Shown in pieces: positions 1-12,150 of a DNA stretch of 64,000 nt; the first letter of the stretch is position 1, and each line of letters starts with the position of its first letter. Source of the stretch: Limnanthes douglasii subsp. nivea. Its lineage: Eukaryota > Streptophyta > Magnoliopsida > Brassicales > Limnanthaceae. Position numbers and translations under genes: made by a program. The notes beneath the pieces are model-generated. The model made no database searches. It saw nothing but the letters and a program-made list of their open reading frames with translations, and was not told the origin of the DNA. The DNA is taken from the NCBI GenBank assembly GCA_036936605.1, contig JAUPFV010000004.1, positions 185,770,807 through 185,834,806 on the forward strand, read 5' to 3'.

Positions 1-525
1 TGAGGCAATTGTTTCAATTCACCATTTCCCATTTGTTGAAATAAAAGCCCAATGCCCATCCACACCAAAAGCCACGTCCTTGGAGGAGGGAAGGGTCTGA
101 TTTCCAGCTTATATCATTAATACTTTGTATTTTCAATATTAAAGCATTTTGTTTCCAAGAAAAGCCTTAGTTGTTTTAGAGGCATGCATTATGATTCCAA
201 GAACAGCCTTAATTGTGTTCAAGGCTAGTTCTTTCTCCTATAAAAACTATATACTCATAATTCTAATGGTTAGACTATCTTTGATTCTGAAAAAACTTCT
301 TAAGTTTTACTCTTCTCTTGTTGGTGTGTAATATCCACAAGAAAACATGTTCATCATTTGCTGCGTTATATCCAAAGGAAGATCAGTTGGAATATCAAAG
401 GCCTTTCCACAACCTTTGTGTGACCTATCGATCCACATCCTTTGATCCTTGAATCCTTTTGGGTTCCTGGTTGCAAAGTTATCCCTATCCCATTTCAGAG
501 TGCAGATTTTAGGAGGAGTTTATCA
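1..525 (+). repeat. 5' LTR of gypsy element 1 (partial)
   Basis: Colinear with 5509-6034. A TATA-like run (TATAAAAA) lies at about 239-246 and recurs in the 3' LTR at about 5749-5756, so transcription of the element probably starts shortly downstream. The LTR ends at TATCA (521-525), two bases before the primer-binding site. About 120 bases of its 5' side are missing because they lie upstream of the window. Confidence 0.9.
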
Positions 526-527
526 AG

Positions 528-540
528 TGGTATCAGAGCA
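528..540 (+). other. Primer-binding site of gypsy element 1 (tRNA-iMet type)
   Basis: TGGTATCAGAGCA lies two bases after the LTR end. This is the motif complementary to the 3' end of plant initiator-methionine tRNA, used to prime minus-strand synthesis in many plant LTR retrotransposons. Confidence 0.93.
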
Positions 541-851
541 ACATTCTGAAAGTTGGGTATTCTCTTTCTCATTAATTTTTCTTCATCTATTTTATATTAT
601 CAGTTTGTTTGTGAAGATTTGAGTGTTAGTGTGATGATTTCATTTTGAATCACGAAATTCTGATCTGTTTCACCCTAGTTATAGTTGTTTGAGATTTAAA
701 ATCGCAGAAAATCGTTTTTAGGTGCTGTTGTGAAACTTGTCTCTTATTATTCTTAGGAAAACAGATTTGGATATGTTTTATGGCTTTAAATAAATAGAAG
801 AACTTTCCAAGGACTTGTTGCTGGTGATTTGTTTTTGTTTTGTAGAAAAAC

Positions 852-3800
852 ATGTCTAATTCAAATGATGCAGAAAACAGTAATTTCAATAACAACAAGC
901 TTCTAATTGAAGTTATGACAAAGTTGATAGACACCAAGATAGATGCCTATCGCGAAGAGCTTCAATCAAACACTGACCACGAGCGGAACCGTTCACGACA
1001 AACCAGTCCAAGAAGAAACCATGAACTACATGAACAATTCAAAAATGAAGCCGCTGATGAATATTATGAACGCATGAGCAATTCGTCTCGAAACAGCCAT
1101 AGAAGGCACCATAGACGTACAAGAGAGGGCAACGAACGTATGCGTGACAATCTTGGAGGTCTCAAGATTAAGATTCCACCATTCCATGGAAAAAACGACC
1201 CAGATGCCTATTTGGAATGGGAAAAGAAGATTGAACTCGTTTTCAACGTTCAACACTACACGGAGACCAATCGAGTAAGAATTGCTGCTGCCGAATTTTA
1301 TGATTATGCTCTTAGTTGGTGGGATCAACTAGTTACCTCAAGAAGGCGTAATGGGGAACATCCTATAGAATCACGGGCAGAAATGAAAGCCATTATGCGG
1401 AAGAGGTTTGTTCCTAGTCATTACCACCTTGAGCTGCATCTAAAGCTGAGGAGATTAACACAAGGAAGCCGATCTGTTGAAGAGTATTATCAAGAAATGG
1501 AGACCTTAATGTTGCGAGCTGATATTTCAGAAGATAGAGAGGCAACAATGTCAAGGTTTCTTGGGGGTTTAAATAGAGAAATTCAAGACAGATTAGAAAC
1601 TCAGTATTATGTTGAACTAGAAGAGATGCTACACAAAGCTTTGCTATTTGAACAACAAGTTAAAAGAAAGAACTCCTCAAGATCAAGTTACGGTTCAGGG
1701 GCAGTAACAATTAAGCCAAGTTATTCAAAAGATGAGAAGACCAATTATCAGAAAGGAAGCTATGTAGAGGTGAACCAAAAATCTGGAACACCATTATCTA
1801 TTGATAACAAAGGCAAACCTAAAGAGGTTGCAATCAGAACTCGTGATGTTAAGTGTTTCAAGTGCAAAGGGATGGGACATTATGCTAATGAGTGTTCTAA
1901 TAAGAAGATTATGACAATTCTAGATAATGGAGAAATAATTTCAGAGGAAGAAGAAATTGTCTCTGATTCTTCCGAAGAACACTTAGAGCGACCTACTAAA
2001 GGAGATTTATTGGTAGCCAGAAGGTCTTTAAGCGTTCAAACAAAAGAAGAAGAACAAGAGCAAATGGAGAATTTGTTCCACACTAGGTGTCTTGTTCAAG
2101 GGAAAACTTGTAGCCTTATTATCGATGGAGCCAGTTGTACCAATGTGGCAAGTGAATCTATTGTAAAGAAGCTTGGTTTAAAAACGAAAAAGCATGCACC
2201 TTACAAGCTTCATTGGCTTAACGACAATGGAGAAATGAAAGTTAGCCACCAAGTAGAAGTTCCCTTAGCCATTGGTAAGTACGAAGATGAAGTTTTATGT
2301 GATGTTCCAATGGAGGCTAGTCACATACTGTTAGGAAGGCCATGGCAATCTGATCGAAAGGTTATCCATGATGGATTCACTAATCGCCATACATTTGAGT
2401 TTCAAGGAAGGAAAACAACTCTAGTTCCCATGACTCCACGAGAAGTTTACCAGGATCAAAAGCATATACAGAACAAGGAAAGTCGGGTAACTAAACATTC
2501 AAATTTCTATGCAAAATCTGGTGAGGTTAAGAAAGCATTATTCTCTAAGCAACCTATGTTACTTTTTGTGTTTAAGGAAACTCTTATGAGTTTAACTAAC
2601 TTGACACCGGTGTTGCCGAGTGAGATGACTTCTCTCTTGCAGGAATTTGAAGATGTATTCCCTGAAGACAATCCAAAGGGGCTTCCACCAATTAGAGGCA
2701 TCAAACACCAAATAGATTTTGTACCTGGAGCCTCCCTTCCTAACAGATCTGCTTATAGAACTAATACTGTGGAGACAAAAGAATTGCAAAGGCAAATCAG
2801 TGAACTGATGGAAAAAGGACATATCCGTGAAAGCATGAGTCCTTGTGCGGTACCAGTTCTACTTGTGCCCAAGAAAGATGGAAGCTGGAGAATGTGTGTT
2901 GATTGCAGAGCCATCAACAACATAACAGTAAAGTATCGCCATCCTATACCTAGATTAGATGATATGTTAGATGAATTGCATGGTTCTAGCATTTTTTCTA
3001 AGATTGATCTTAAAAGTGGTTATCACCAAATTAGGATGAAAGAAGGAGATGAGTGGAAAACTACATTTAAAACTAAGCATGGACTATATGAATGGTTAGT
3101 AATGCCATTTGGGCTGACTAATGCACCTAGTACATTCATGCGGTTAATGAATCATGTTCTAAGGGCTTATATAGGAGTTATTATTGTAGTATATTTCGAT
3201 GACATCTTAATTTACAGCAAGTGCTTGGAAGAACATGTTCACCATCTGAAATTGATTTTAAGTGTACTTAGGAAGGAAAATCTCTATGCTAATCTTAAGA
3301 AATGCACTTTTAGTACCGATAATCTTGTCTTTTTAGATTTTGTTATAAGTGCAGATGGTATTAAGGTGGATGAGGAAAAGGTTAAGGCAATCCGCGAATG
3401 GCCAAGTCCAAAAACAGTTGGAGAAGTGAGAAGCTTCCACGGCCTTGCAGGATTTTATAGGCGTTTTGTAAAAGATTTCAGCACCTTAGCTGCACCGCTC
3501 ACTGAAATAATAAAGAAGGACGTTGGTTTCAAGTGGGAACAAGCTCAAGAAGAAGCATTTCAATCCTTAAAAGAGAAGCTTACTCATGCTCCTGTCTTGA
3601 CATTACCTGATTTTCTTAAAACTTTTGAGATTGAATGTGATGCTTCTGGAATTGGGATTGGAGCTGTTTTGATGCAGGATAAAAAGTCCATAGCTTATTT
3701 CAGTGAAAAGCTTGGAGGAGCTACTCAAAACTATCCTACTTATGACAAGGAGTTGTATGCCTTAGTTCGAGCTACTCAAAACTATCCTACTTATGGCAAC

Positions 3801-3860
3801 ATTACTTGTGGCCAAAGGAGTTTGTCATACACACTGACCATGAGTCTCTCAAACACCTAA
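852..3860 (+). pseudogene. Gag-protease-RT-RNase H polyprotein of gypsy element 1, disrupted at its C-terminus
   Basis: This is a 1002-codon open frame whose ATG lies about 310 bases after the primer site. A Gag retrotransposon domain occupies roughly residues 110-265. A CCHC zinc knuckle ([14 protein letters not shown]) is at residues 335-348. The protease motif [12 protein letters not shown] has its aspartate near residue 425. The RT spans roughly 640-830, with YFDD at residues 781-784 (bases 3192-3203). RNase H begins near [17 protein letters not shown]. The N-terminal three quarters are uninterrupted. In RNase H, a 25-bp stretch (3720-3744) is copied at 3771-3795 and shifts the frame, so the last residues of this ORF are spurious and the genuine frame resumes at 3794. 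The protein would make virus-like particles and copy the element RNA; this copy cannot make a complete Pol. Confidence 0.93.
3720..3795 (+). repeat. 25-bp direct repeat patch inside RNase H of gypsy 1
   Basis: Bases 3720-3744 and 3771-3795 are identical (GCTACTCAAAACTATCC at the start of each), 51 bases apart. The second copy replaces the bases expected between the RNase H segments ending ALVRA and beginning WQHYLW, and puts what follows in another frame. Template switching or gene conversion is a natural explanation (inference). Confidence 0.85.
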
Positions 3861-5292
3861 AAGGTCAGCAAAAACTTAACAAAAGACATGCAAGGTGGAT
3901 AGAATTTATTGAGACATTTCCATATGTCATCAAATACAAACAAGGTAAATAAAATATTGTTGCTGATGCATTGTCCCAAAGGTATGCCTTAATCACTACT
4001 CTTGAAGCTAAGATTTTAGGATTTGATCATCTTAAGAGTTTATATGAAAATGATTCTGATTTTGGAAAGATGTATCAAGCATGTTAAAAGTTTGATTCAG
4101 GGCGGTTCTATAGGCATGAAGGATTCTTATTCTTTGATAAACTTTATGTGTGCCTAATTGTTCCATGAGAGATTTACTTGTTAGAGAAGCCCATGGAGGA
4201 GGCTTAATGGGACATTTTGGAATAGCTAAAACTCTCAAGGTAATGCTGGATCACTTCCATTGGCCACATATGAGGCGGGATGTTGAAAGAATCTGTGATA
4301 GATGTGTTACTTGCAAACAAGCCAAATCTAAGGTTCAATCCCACGGTTTGTATACTCCTTTACCTATTCCTACGCATCCTTGGAATGATATATCTATGGA
4401 CTTTGTAGTTGGATTGCCTAGGACTAGAACTGGTAAGGATTCCATTTTTGTGGTTGTTGATCGATTCTCTAAAATGGCACACTTTGTTGCTTGTCACAAA
4501 ACTGATGATGCGTTGCATATTGCTAATCTGTTCTTTAAAGAGATAGTTCGTTTGCATGGCATGCCTAGGAAGATAGTTTCAGATAGGGACACTAAGTTTC
4601 TAAGTTACTTTTGGAAAACTTTGTGGTCTAAGTTAGGGACTAAGCTTTTATTTTCTACTACTTGTCACCCACAAACTGATGGACAAACAGAAGTAGTAAA
4701 TATGACTTTTTCCACTCTTCTACGTGCATTAATTAAAAAGAACTTGAAAACTTGGGAAGAATGTTTGCCGCATGTTGAATTTGCATACAATCATTCTATG
4801 CATTTTGCTTCTAAGTACTCTCCTTTTCAAATTGTTTATGGATTTAACCCAATATCTCCATTGGATCTAATTCCTTTGCCTTTGAGTGAAAGAACTAGCA
4901 TAGATGGGAAAAAGAAAGCTGAACTTGTAAAACAGATCCATGATGATGCAAGGAAAAACATAGAAAAGAAAACTGAGCAATATGTCAAACAAGCGAACAA
5001 GGGAAGACGTGAGAAAGTTTTTGAGGTTGGAGATCAAGTATGGGTGCACTTAAGAAAGGAAAGATTTCCAGAAGAGAGTCCTACCTTTAATGTTTCTGAT
5101 TTGGTTCCTTTTATCACAGATGAAATGGATTTGAAGTCAAATCCTTTTCAAGTGGGAGAGGATGATGTGATCCTAGATGACACGAGGAGCTTAGAACATG
5201 GAAATGTGCAAGAACCAAATGAACAACTTGAAAAAGAAGATGAGCTTGAAGTTGAAGATATTCTTATTTTACCGGTTGGTCCAACAACTTGA
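3794..5292 (+). pseudogene. RNase H C-terminus and integrase of gypsy element 1
   Basis: The RNase H end is in frame from 3794, with stops at 3950-3952 and 4085-4087, then a frame change before 4150. The integrase frame is open from 4150 to 5292. It shows the C-terminal part of the zinc-binding region (CDRCVTC), the catalytic core with D in [10 protein letters not shown] in IVSDRDTKF, and E in DGQTEVVN, and the start of the C-terminal domain ([13 protein letters not shown]). Directly after RFPEE the sequence jumps to [12 protein letters not shown], so the GPY/F part of the integrase tail is absent. The stop at 5290-5292 may itself be premature, because a basic stretch SRAKKFNKAVGG follows in the same frame and the frame stays open to about 5420, overlapping the inferred LTR start. 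No chromodomain is visible. Confidence 0.88.
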
Positions 5293-5385
5293 TCAAGAGC
5301 AAAAAAATTTAACAAAGCTGTTGGAGGATTGCTTAATCAACTAGAGAATCCACGTGATCAAAACAGCAAGTATGGTGGAAAAGCT

Positions 5386-6034
5386 TGTCAAACCACTTTG
5401 GTCTTGATTCAAGCTAATTGATTTCAACAAATGAGAAAGTGTCTCGATTGTACTCTTTTTCCCTTGTTCAAGTTTTGTCCCAATGGGTTTTCTTGACAAG
5501 GTTTTTAATGAGGCAATTGTTTCACTTCACCATTGCCCATTTGTTGAAATAAAAGCCCAAGACCCATCTACACCAAAATCCACGTCCTTGGAGGAGGGAA
5601 GGGTCTGATTTCCAGCTTATATCTTTAATACTTTGTATTTTCAATATTAAAGCATTTTGTTTCCAAGAAAAGCCTTAATTGTTTTAGAGGCATGCATTAT
5701 GTTTCCAAGAACAGCCTTAATTGTGTTCAAGGCTAGTTCTTTCTCCTATAAAAACTATGTACTCAGAATTCTAATGGTTAGACTATCTTTGATTCTAAAA
5801 AAAACTTCTTAAGTTTTACTCTTCTCTTGTTGGTGTGTAATATCCACAAGAAAACTTGTTCTTCATTTGGTGCGTCATATCCAAAGGAAGATCAGTTGGA
5901 ATATCAAAGGCTTTTCCACAACCTTTGTGTGACCTATCGATCCACATCCTTTGATCCTTGAATCCTTTTGGGTTCCTGGTTGTAAAGTTATCCCTATCCC
6001 ATTTCAGAGTGCCGATTCTAGGAGGAGTTTATCA
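5386..6034 (+). repeat. 3' LTR of gypsy element 1
   Basis: The right end (TATCA, 6030-6034) is fixed by where similarity to the 5' LTR stops. The left end is inferred as TGTCAAACC at 5386, directly after a purine-rich run (GGTGGAAAAGC) that could be the polypurine tract, giving about 649 bp. From 5509 onward it aligns with bases 1-525. The left boundary is uncertain by perhaps 100 bp. Confidence 0.8.
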
Positions 6035-7837
6035 GATTTGCTCCTCCATTTGACCCACCAATCCTCAAAGTTCAAGGACTTGTTCTTCCGGATACATTCT
6101 GCCACAAGTCCTAGTAAAATCCTTTATTCGAAAGCTACATAGTCCACTACATCATTGAAATCTTCCATACTATTTTTGGTTTGAACAAACCGCTAAGTGT
6201 ATTCTCGAAAACTCTTATAAGGTCGTTTCATATAGTGAATAATATAGCCATCATCTCCTTTGATGAACTTATATCTTATTTCTATGAAATTTATGGAAAA
6301 TTCCTTGAAAATTAACATGTCATCTCCTCTAAATGCAACATCTCATTTTTAAAAAGGTCGTGATATGGGTCTCTTGTGCTATCACATATGTTTATCTTGT
6401 ATTAGTTGAACTTTGACACCAAATCTCCATACTAGATCTCTCGATAAAATGGACAATAAATTATGATAAACATAGGTTCAACAAGATATAAGCCAACAGT
6501 TATGATTCATTTTCCCACCAAAATGTTGCAGCATTTGTGACGGCTCACCAAGCCACTACTGAACCAAATGCATGAAAGCAAAACTATTTTGTTGTGTAGT
6601 CTGATAACTAAAGAAAAACAGCAACTTTTTTGGATCCGCACAATAAATACTTGAATGACTTAGTAAAGGAACCATCAAAGGGTATTCTGATTCTGGTTGT
6701 TCGCATGCGAAGCCGATTGGTGGTTTTGCAGCCTTGGTTGATTCACTAAAACAGAATGGGATACATTTTGTTCTTGCATCGGGAAACGCTCATAATAATT
6801 CAATAAATTTATTATTTTTCTATCATGATGATAAAAAATTGCATGCTCTTCCTAATAATTTCTGAATAATCATGACGGTGACGATTATTTCCAGCTTTGG
6901 TAGAGAATTAACGATCATATTTTCCTCGAATTATGAGAGTAATAGAAGATGGATTTACACACGGTAGGATCCTACCAACTGTTTCTGATCATTAATGACG
7001 TGACATCGTCACCTTTCATGTAAAGCATAGTATGATTATGCGTCGGGATGATAAATACCAGTGAATTATCCTTATTTCTGCCAAATGTGTTTCTCTCATT
7101 GTGTTCTGTTGTTGTTTGATATTAGGGTTAGGGACAATAGGATTCTCAGATGAAAATAAATCTTCATATATAAATATTGGCTTTAAACTTACAAAGTGAG
7201 ATATATTGTTTTCTTTTTGGGGCTTCGAGTTATTTTGATTTTTAAAGACACTAGTGGAGATTGTCAAAGATGTTTAAAGAAGGTTTCAAAGAGCTTGTCT
7301 TATTAAGAATTAAGTTTCTCACAGACTATGCCAATTTGGTGATGTGCTTTTGAACGATATATTCATACTGATGATGGAAGATGATCGAAGGTAAAATAAT
7401 CTATATAAATAGATTGAATAAGATTCCTAAAAGGTTAAACAAATTACGTGGTTGTTAGCCGGAATTTGGCTGGATGTGAAAGTAATGTATGATGTGGTAG
7501 TGAAATGAGAGAACATGCTTAAGTATATGAAGTAATAGGTGAGAGAAATATGAAAAAACTTCCTAGAAAGTAAGGGAAATGAGTTAGTACGTTGAAAGCA
7601 AGGGAAAAATAACAATTGAAGTATAAAAGATAAATTAAAAAATAGAAGGACTTTCAACATTGATGATACATATTTTATTAATAGGCGAAACTTTTGGCCA
7701 AGATCTATTGCGGGCTCGGGATTTTAGGCCTTATACCTTCGCATCTATGTTATATTACCTTAAGCCTTACAAGTTTATATTCCGGCCCATGAGCCTTATC
7801 TACTTACTATTTGAGCTTAAAGCATCTCTAAGCTATG
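6035..7837. other. Unassigned intergenic DNA
   Basis: No gene was recognised. A short minus-strand stretch at about 6040-6200 reads like an element-derived fragment (FEDWWVKWRSK), but it is too short and too broken to name. The remainder is AT-rich, with purine-rich segments around 7500-7620 and no ORF over about 80 codons that resembles a protein family. Confidence 0.5.
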
Positions 7838-8060
7838 ATTCTTAGTTCATATTTAACATATGCTTCTCAGTTCAGATTTAACACATGATTAGTTCAAATT
7901 TAACACACAGTTCACGATTCACGTTAAACCCATGATTTTTGTTTAACATTTAACATATAATTCTCAACTCAAATGTAATACATGATTGTCAGTTTTAATT
8001 CAACATATTATTCTTTGTGTGCCTTTTAAAACATAATTCTTAGTTTGCAACTGTTTAAAT
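7838..8060. repeat. Degenerate tandem repeat, unit about 30 bp
   Basis: The phrase 'TCAGTTCA..TTTAACACATGATT' recurs about seven times with variation (for example near 7840, 7870, 7900, 7920, 7960, 7990 and 8020). Units are roughly 28-32 bp and diverged, so this is an old minisatellite. Confidence 0.65.
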
Positions 8061-9000
8061 TTTTTAACTCTTAGTTTGTTCATAACTTTGTTTACATGTA
8101 TGATATAAGGGTAATAAAAGATTAATATTTTCCACGTCCACGGTAATTAGACAATGACCAGTTTTATCTAAAGATCATATACGTCGTGGATCTACTAGAC
8201 TCTTTGTACATTAGATTAAATTAGACTTTAATAAATCTATTATGAGAGAGGCGAGGTCAACAAAAGATTTATGTAACTATAAAAGATCACGGTGACCTCC
8301 ATAATCTATTTACCATCCCAACCTAGTCAATATATGCTCAAGCGATGTATACGAAGAGATAATCCGTGACTTTGTAAGTAAACCAAAAATTTCTTCCTTA
8401 TATTTGTTTTTATCTTTGTCCTTCATGTGATGATGGTGTCTCCACTGCATAAGGATATTTTTGTAGACGGATAACTTCATTCTTGAACAACCTAACACCT
8501 AACATCTAAGTTTTATTTTGATGAACCGAATCAAAATATGCTAATAAAAAAATCAAACTTTTTACGTTATTAAATTTTTAAGAATCGACGAAATGAGTAT
8601 TAGAATAGTAGAATCCATAATTATATTTGGAGCATAAATAACGATTTATAGATTTGAAATAATTGAGAGAGAAGAAAAAGTTAGAGAAACACAAACATAA
8701 ATAAAAGAGAACAAATTTTTGTATAATATTTTTTTTAATCAAACCAATTTTATTGAATTTAAATTTTTTAGAGGTAAGGCACATATTAATAAGGCTTGGT
8801 AATATATTAATGACCCTTACCTTTCATAGATCCAAAATTTCTTTCGATTTTAATCTCGCACCATAGTATTCATTTTTTTCACGAAATGCACCAAAATAAT
8901 GTAATCAACTATCTTCACTACTTTGGTTACAGAGTGTGAGAAGATTGACTTTTACTCTTCTGATCAAGTCCACAAGTTCCCAATCTTAGCTATTCTCTCA
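8061..9000. other. AT-rich spacer
   Basis: No gene, terminal repeat or RNA gene was recognised. Short ORFs on the minus strand (8310-8498, 8578-8784) have the composition expected by chance in AT-rich DNA. Confidence 0.5.
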
Positions 9001-9129
9001 TTAAACCCATGTAAATCTTATTCTGAGCCTTAATGTTTCATTTCAAGTTTCTATGTAAATCATCTTATTAAACCCATGTAAATCTTATTCTGAGCCTTAA
9101 TGTTTCATTTCAAGTTTCTATGTAAATCA
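9001..9129. repeat. 67-bp tandem duplication
   Basis: The segment beginning TTAAACCCATGTAAATC at 9001 is repeated, apparently identically over about 61 bp, from 9068. The period is 67 bp. The identity suggests a recent duplication. Confidence 0.9.
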
Positions 9130-9299
9130 CTTGATATCAGTAAGTGAATCCATGAAGATATCATAGAAGAAATATTCAAAGCTTCGAGCTTTCTGGGTCT
9201 CTCTTCCCATTGATTCTATAATGTATTTCTTTCTTCTAATTTTTATTCAAATCAATATTTCATATTGGATTGAGTTTTCTGGGCATACACATCCTTCAT

Positions 9300-11650
9300 C
9301 ATCTTTAACATCATAAATTTCTTAAATTGACTTGATTAATATCATCTCCTTTTGATCCTCAATCTTCAACTTTCCTTGTTGAATTTGGGTTTGCTGTGAA
9401 TTCTTGATACTCATTAGCCCATGTTTCAAAAGATAAGCTATAAAAGTTTGTATGTCAGCTATTTTTAGCTGCTTGAAGACTACTAGTAACATTCTTATTA
9501 AGTTGATCAATGATTTGGTTAGAATTAAAGTCAAGATTCATTATGCATTTATGCATCCATTTAGCTAACCAATATGATGCTAAATTTTATTCCGTGTAAT
9601 ATGCACTAAATATTTTCTAAGATTAGTTTTCTACAACAATCCAAGATAAGAATTAGATACCATGAAGATTTTCCATGCATAAGCATTGAGATCAACATAG
9701 TTGAATTTGTTTCAATATCTAAGTTGAATATATTCATCTTGTTCCAAAGCATTAGACCATCAAACAATACATTGCATTATGTAGTGATTGGGATTCTATT
9801 TTCCATATGTTCTTCCATATGCCATTAGAATATCATTCTTTATATTTCTTATCAGACCTCCACCAGTAGCTTCACCAATATAAGAACATAACCCATTAAT
9901 ACTCACAATTATTTGATTTTCATAGGTTTTCACTGCCTGTTTTTTTCTTGGTTTGTTAAGATGATTGAAATATTTTAGCTCAATAGTTGTCTTAAGGTCA
10001 TTGTTCGAGTACATTTGTTTGTAATAAAATTTGCAACATCAAGTCTTAAGATGACATTTTTTATATGAATAGTAATATCATTAGCACTAGAGTTCTTATC
10101 ATTGTGCTTCATCATATTGTGAACCAGATCACCTAAAATATAATAGGAGGCAATATAGTACGTATGTGTACTTTCTTGTTCGTAGACCAATACCAGTTCC
10201 TAATCAAGCCATTTAATGACGTATGCCTACCAGTAGTTATACCAAATAAGTTTCTAAAATATTTCCACACATTCTATAAAATCTTTTATTGTATAAATAA
10301 GTGGTTAATAGTTTCAATATTTTGGTAAAATTGGCACTTGGAGGCTAGAGTAATCTTATTATGTCAACAAATATCCAACTATATAACAGCCTCCAGAGAA
10401 GAGATGAATACTTATTTGAAGTGATGTTATTCTAAATTCTATTGTAGAACATTGATATATAGTCTTTATGCCTTAACGTATTCCAAATTTCTTTGGTATA
10501 AACTCACACGTAGTTGAGATAATCCATATTATCTTATCCTCCTCATTTTCTTTTATGTAAAGTTTTTTTAATTCTTTCAATGTTAGAAGGTAAGACAACA
10601 ACCTTAAGTGTGTCTAAATTCCAACTATTTTCCCTATAGAAATTGTTAATTTTTTCTTTTGTATACCATTTGCCACTATCATATCTATCCAAAATAATAA
10701 AAGGCTTAGGAGAGTTCCATTTTTCTAGCTAAAAATCTTTTTCTCCCTCTTCCTAATTTCTAGAAAATAGACTCTCTAGTTGTATCTTTGATCTCAATAA
10801 TGTTTTCCATATTATGGAGCCTTTGATTGAGTCTTGAACTTGAAGTGGATGTAATGTTTCACAATAGATAGAATGAGTATATCTTGACCATAATGAATTG
10901 TTTTCTCTAAATTTAAACCATAGTTTATAAGAGAAAACATACTGGGTATCCTCAAACCTTCTCAAGTTTAAGCCTTCCTCCTCCCAAGACTTACATAGAG
11001 ACTTCAACTCAAACTATGCTATAGTTTTATTATTTTTAGAGTTTCCCCAAAGAAATCTACTGCAAATGTTCTCATTTCTTAAAAAAAATAGCTTTAGGTA
11101 AATTACAACTTTGTAAATGAAAAGTTGGAATTGCTAGTAGAACAGTTTCTACCAATGTTAGTTTGTCTTCAAATGAAAATAACTTGCTATCCCACTCTTG
11201 AATTTTAGATATGATTTTGTTGATTAGATATCTAAAGTGAGCAGCTTTACATCGTGTGTGAATATTTATTCCAAGATACTTAATAGAGAGATTATTATGC
11301 TTGAATCATGTTATGTTTTGAATTGTTTTTTAATTCTTGTTTGACAAATTTTAGTAGGAGATATGAATATTTTATTTTACTTATTTATAACTTGACCTGA
11401 ACTTTCTTGTTAGGGTAGAAGAAATTTGTTAATATTATTAATACAAGTGTATATAGATCAACTGGATCCAACCTCCTCTAAATTACAGTCATGGATTGCA
11501 TTATTAAATTTCTTTATGAATTTTTATACATAGAGTAGAACAAGATAACTGCTCATGTGAACTTGTGATTGTATTGAAATCATCTATTACCACCAATTCT
11601 TAAGAGTATCAACTACTTCTCTTAAGTTTCCCATAATTCCATCATTTGAT
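9300..11650 (-). pseudogene. LINE A: L1-type retrotransposon remnant with internal deletion
   Basis: Read on the minus strand from right to left. The endonuclease middle lies at about 11640-11380 (LWETL, then VIDDFNTITSSHEQLS, matching the GDFN region). The RT C-terminal part starts at about 11310 (YLGI...INKIISKIQEWDSKL). The following connection region at 11007-10753 includes FSYKLWFKFRENNSLWSRY. A zinc-binding RT tail lies at about 10330-10260 (ETINHLF), and the plant RNase H start at 10014-9796 (GEATGGGLIRNIKNDILMAYG). The catalytic RT core between endonuclease and RT tail is missing, so about 1 kb was deleted at about 11310-11370. Stops and frameshifts occur throughout. L1-type plant LINEs encode endonuclease-RT-RNase H in ORF2. 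The 3' end is not sharply defined. Confidence 0.75.
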
Positions 11651-12150
11651 CCCTTTTATATTTTGCATAAAGTATTGAAACATAGAAATATTTATCCCCA
11701 TTTTACTTCTAGTTTGTTGGCTCTGATTTTGGCTGGACTGATTTTGCCTTGAGCGGTTAGACCCCTGTCCGGTCTTTTTTCTCCTATAATTGGACTGGTT
11801 AGTAGTTAAAAGAGTTGTTGTTGTAGTGGTAGATCTCACTTGACGGTGTACTATGGTTTTCTTGGTCTCCTCTAAATTGATTTGCTTTCTCAATTGATTT
11901 AACAGACCATCCCAGGTTATATCCTTCTTTCGAGTTACCGAATGGACTAGATTCCTTGGATTCAAACCTTGCCTAAGGGAAGCAATTGCAACTTGTTCAA
12001 AACAATCTGTTAACCCATTCTATTTATTCACAAATTGATTAATTTATTCCTCCAGGGACTTGTTTGGTTCCTGAGCACATTGGATAACAGTTTCCCATTA
12101 CCCTTGAATTCCTTACTTCTAATAATATTCATCACTTGCTCCTTATTTGT
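11641..12150 (-). pseudogene. Gag fragment of a gypsy-type retrotransposon
   Basis: A 107-codon minus-strand ORF (11642-11965) reads NPRNLVHSVTRKKDITWDGL, then LLNQLRKQINLEETKKT, followed by a Q/S/R-rich tail. Upstream sequence to about 12140 continues in gag-like wording (INQFVNKMG region) with frame changes. This resembles the C-terminal half of a plant gypsy Gag before the zinc knuckle. It abuts the 5' truncated end of LINE A. The clade is uncertain and no LTR is visible on either side. Confidence 0.5.

Larger units (their letters stand above)
1..6034 (+). mobile_element. Gypsy element 1 (chromovirus-like LTR retrotransposon), 5' end cut by the window
   Basis: The order is partial 5' LTR, tRNA-iMet-type primer site, gag-protease-RT-RNase H, integrase and 3' LTR, which is the Ty3/gypsy order (RT before integrase). 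The sequence from base 1 to 525 matches 5509-6034 almost colinearly, with roughly twenty visible substitutions, so the insertion is moderately old. The LTRs end in TATCA. The clade is inferred to be chromovirus-like from the protease and RT wording, but I see no chromodomain. Coding capacity is broken by a sequence patch in RNase H, at least two further stops, and a deletion in the integrase tail. Because the 5' LTR start is outside the window, the target duplication cannot be checked; the base run after the 3' LTR is GATTT. Confidence 0.93.

Noticed and set aside
7660..7845. 61-codon ORF before the tandem repeat
   Set aside because: No similarity, short, and next to low-complexity DNA.
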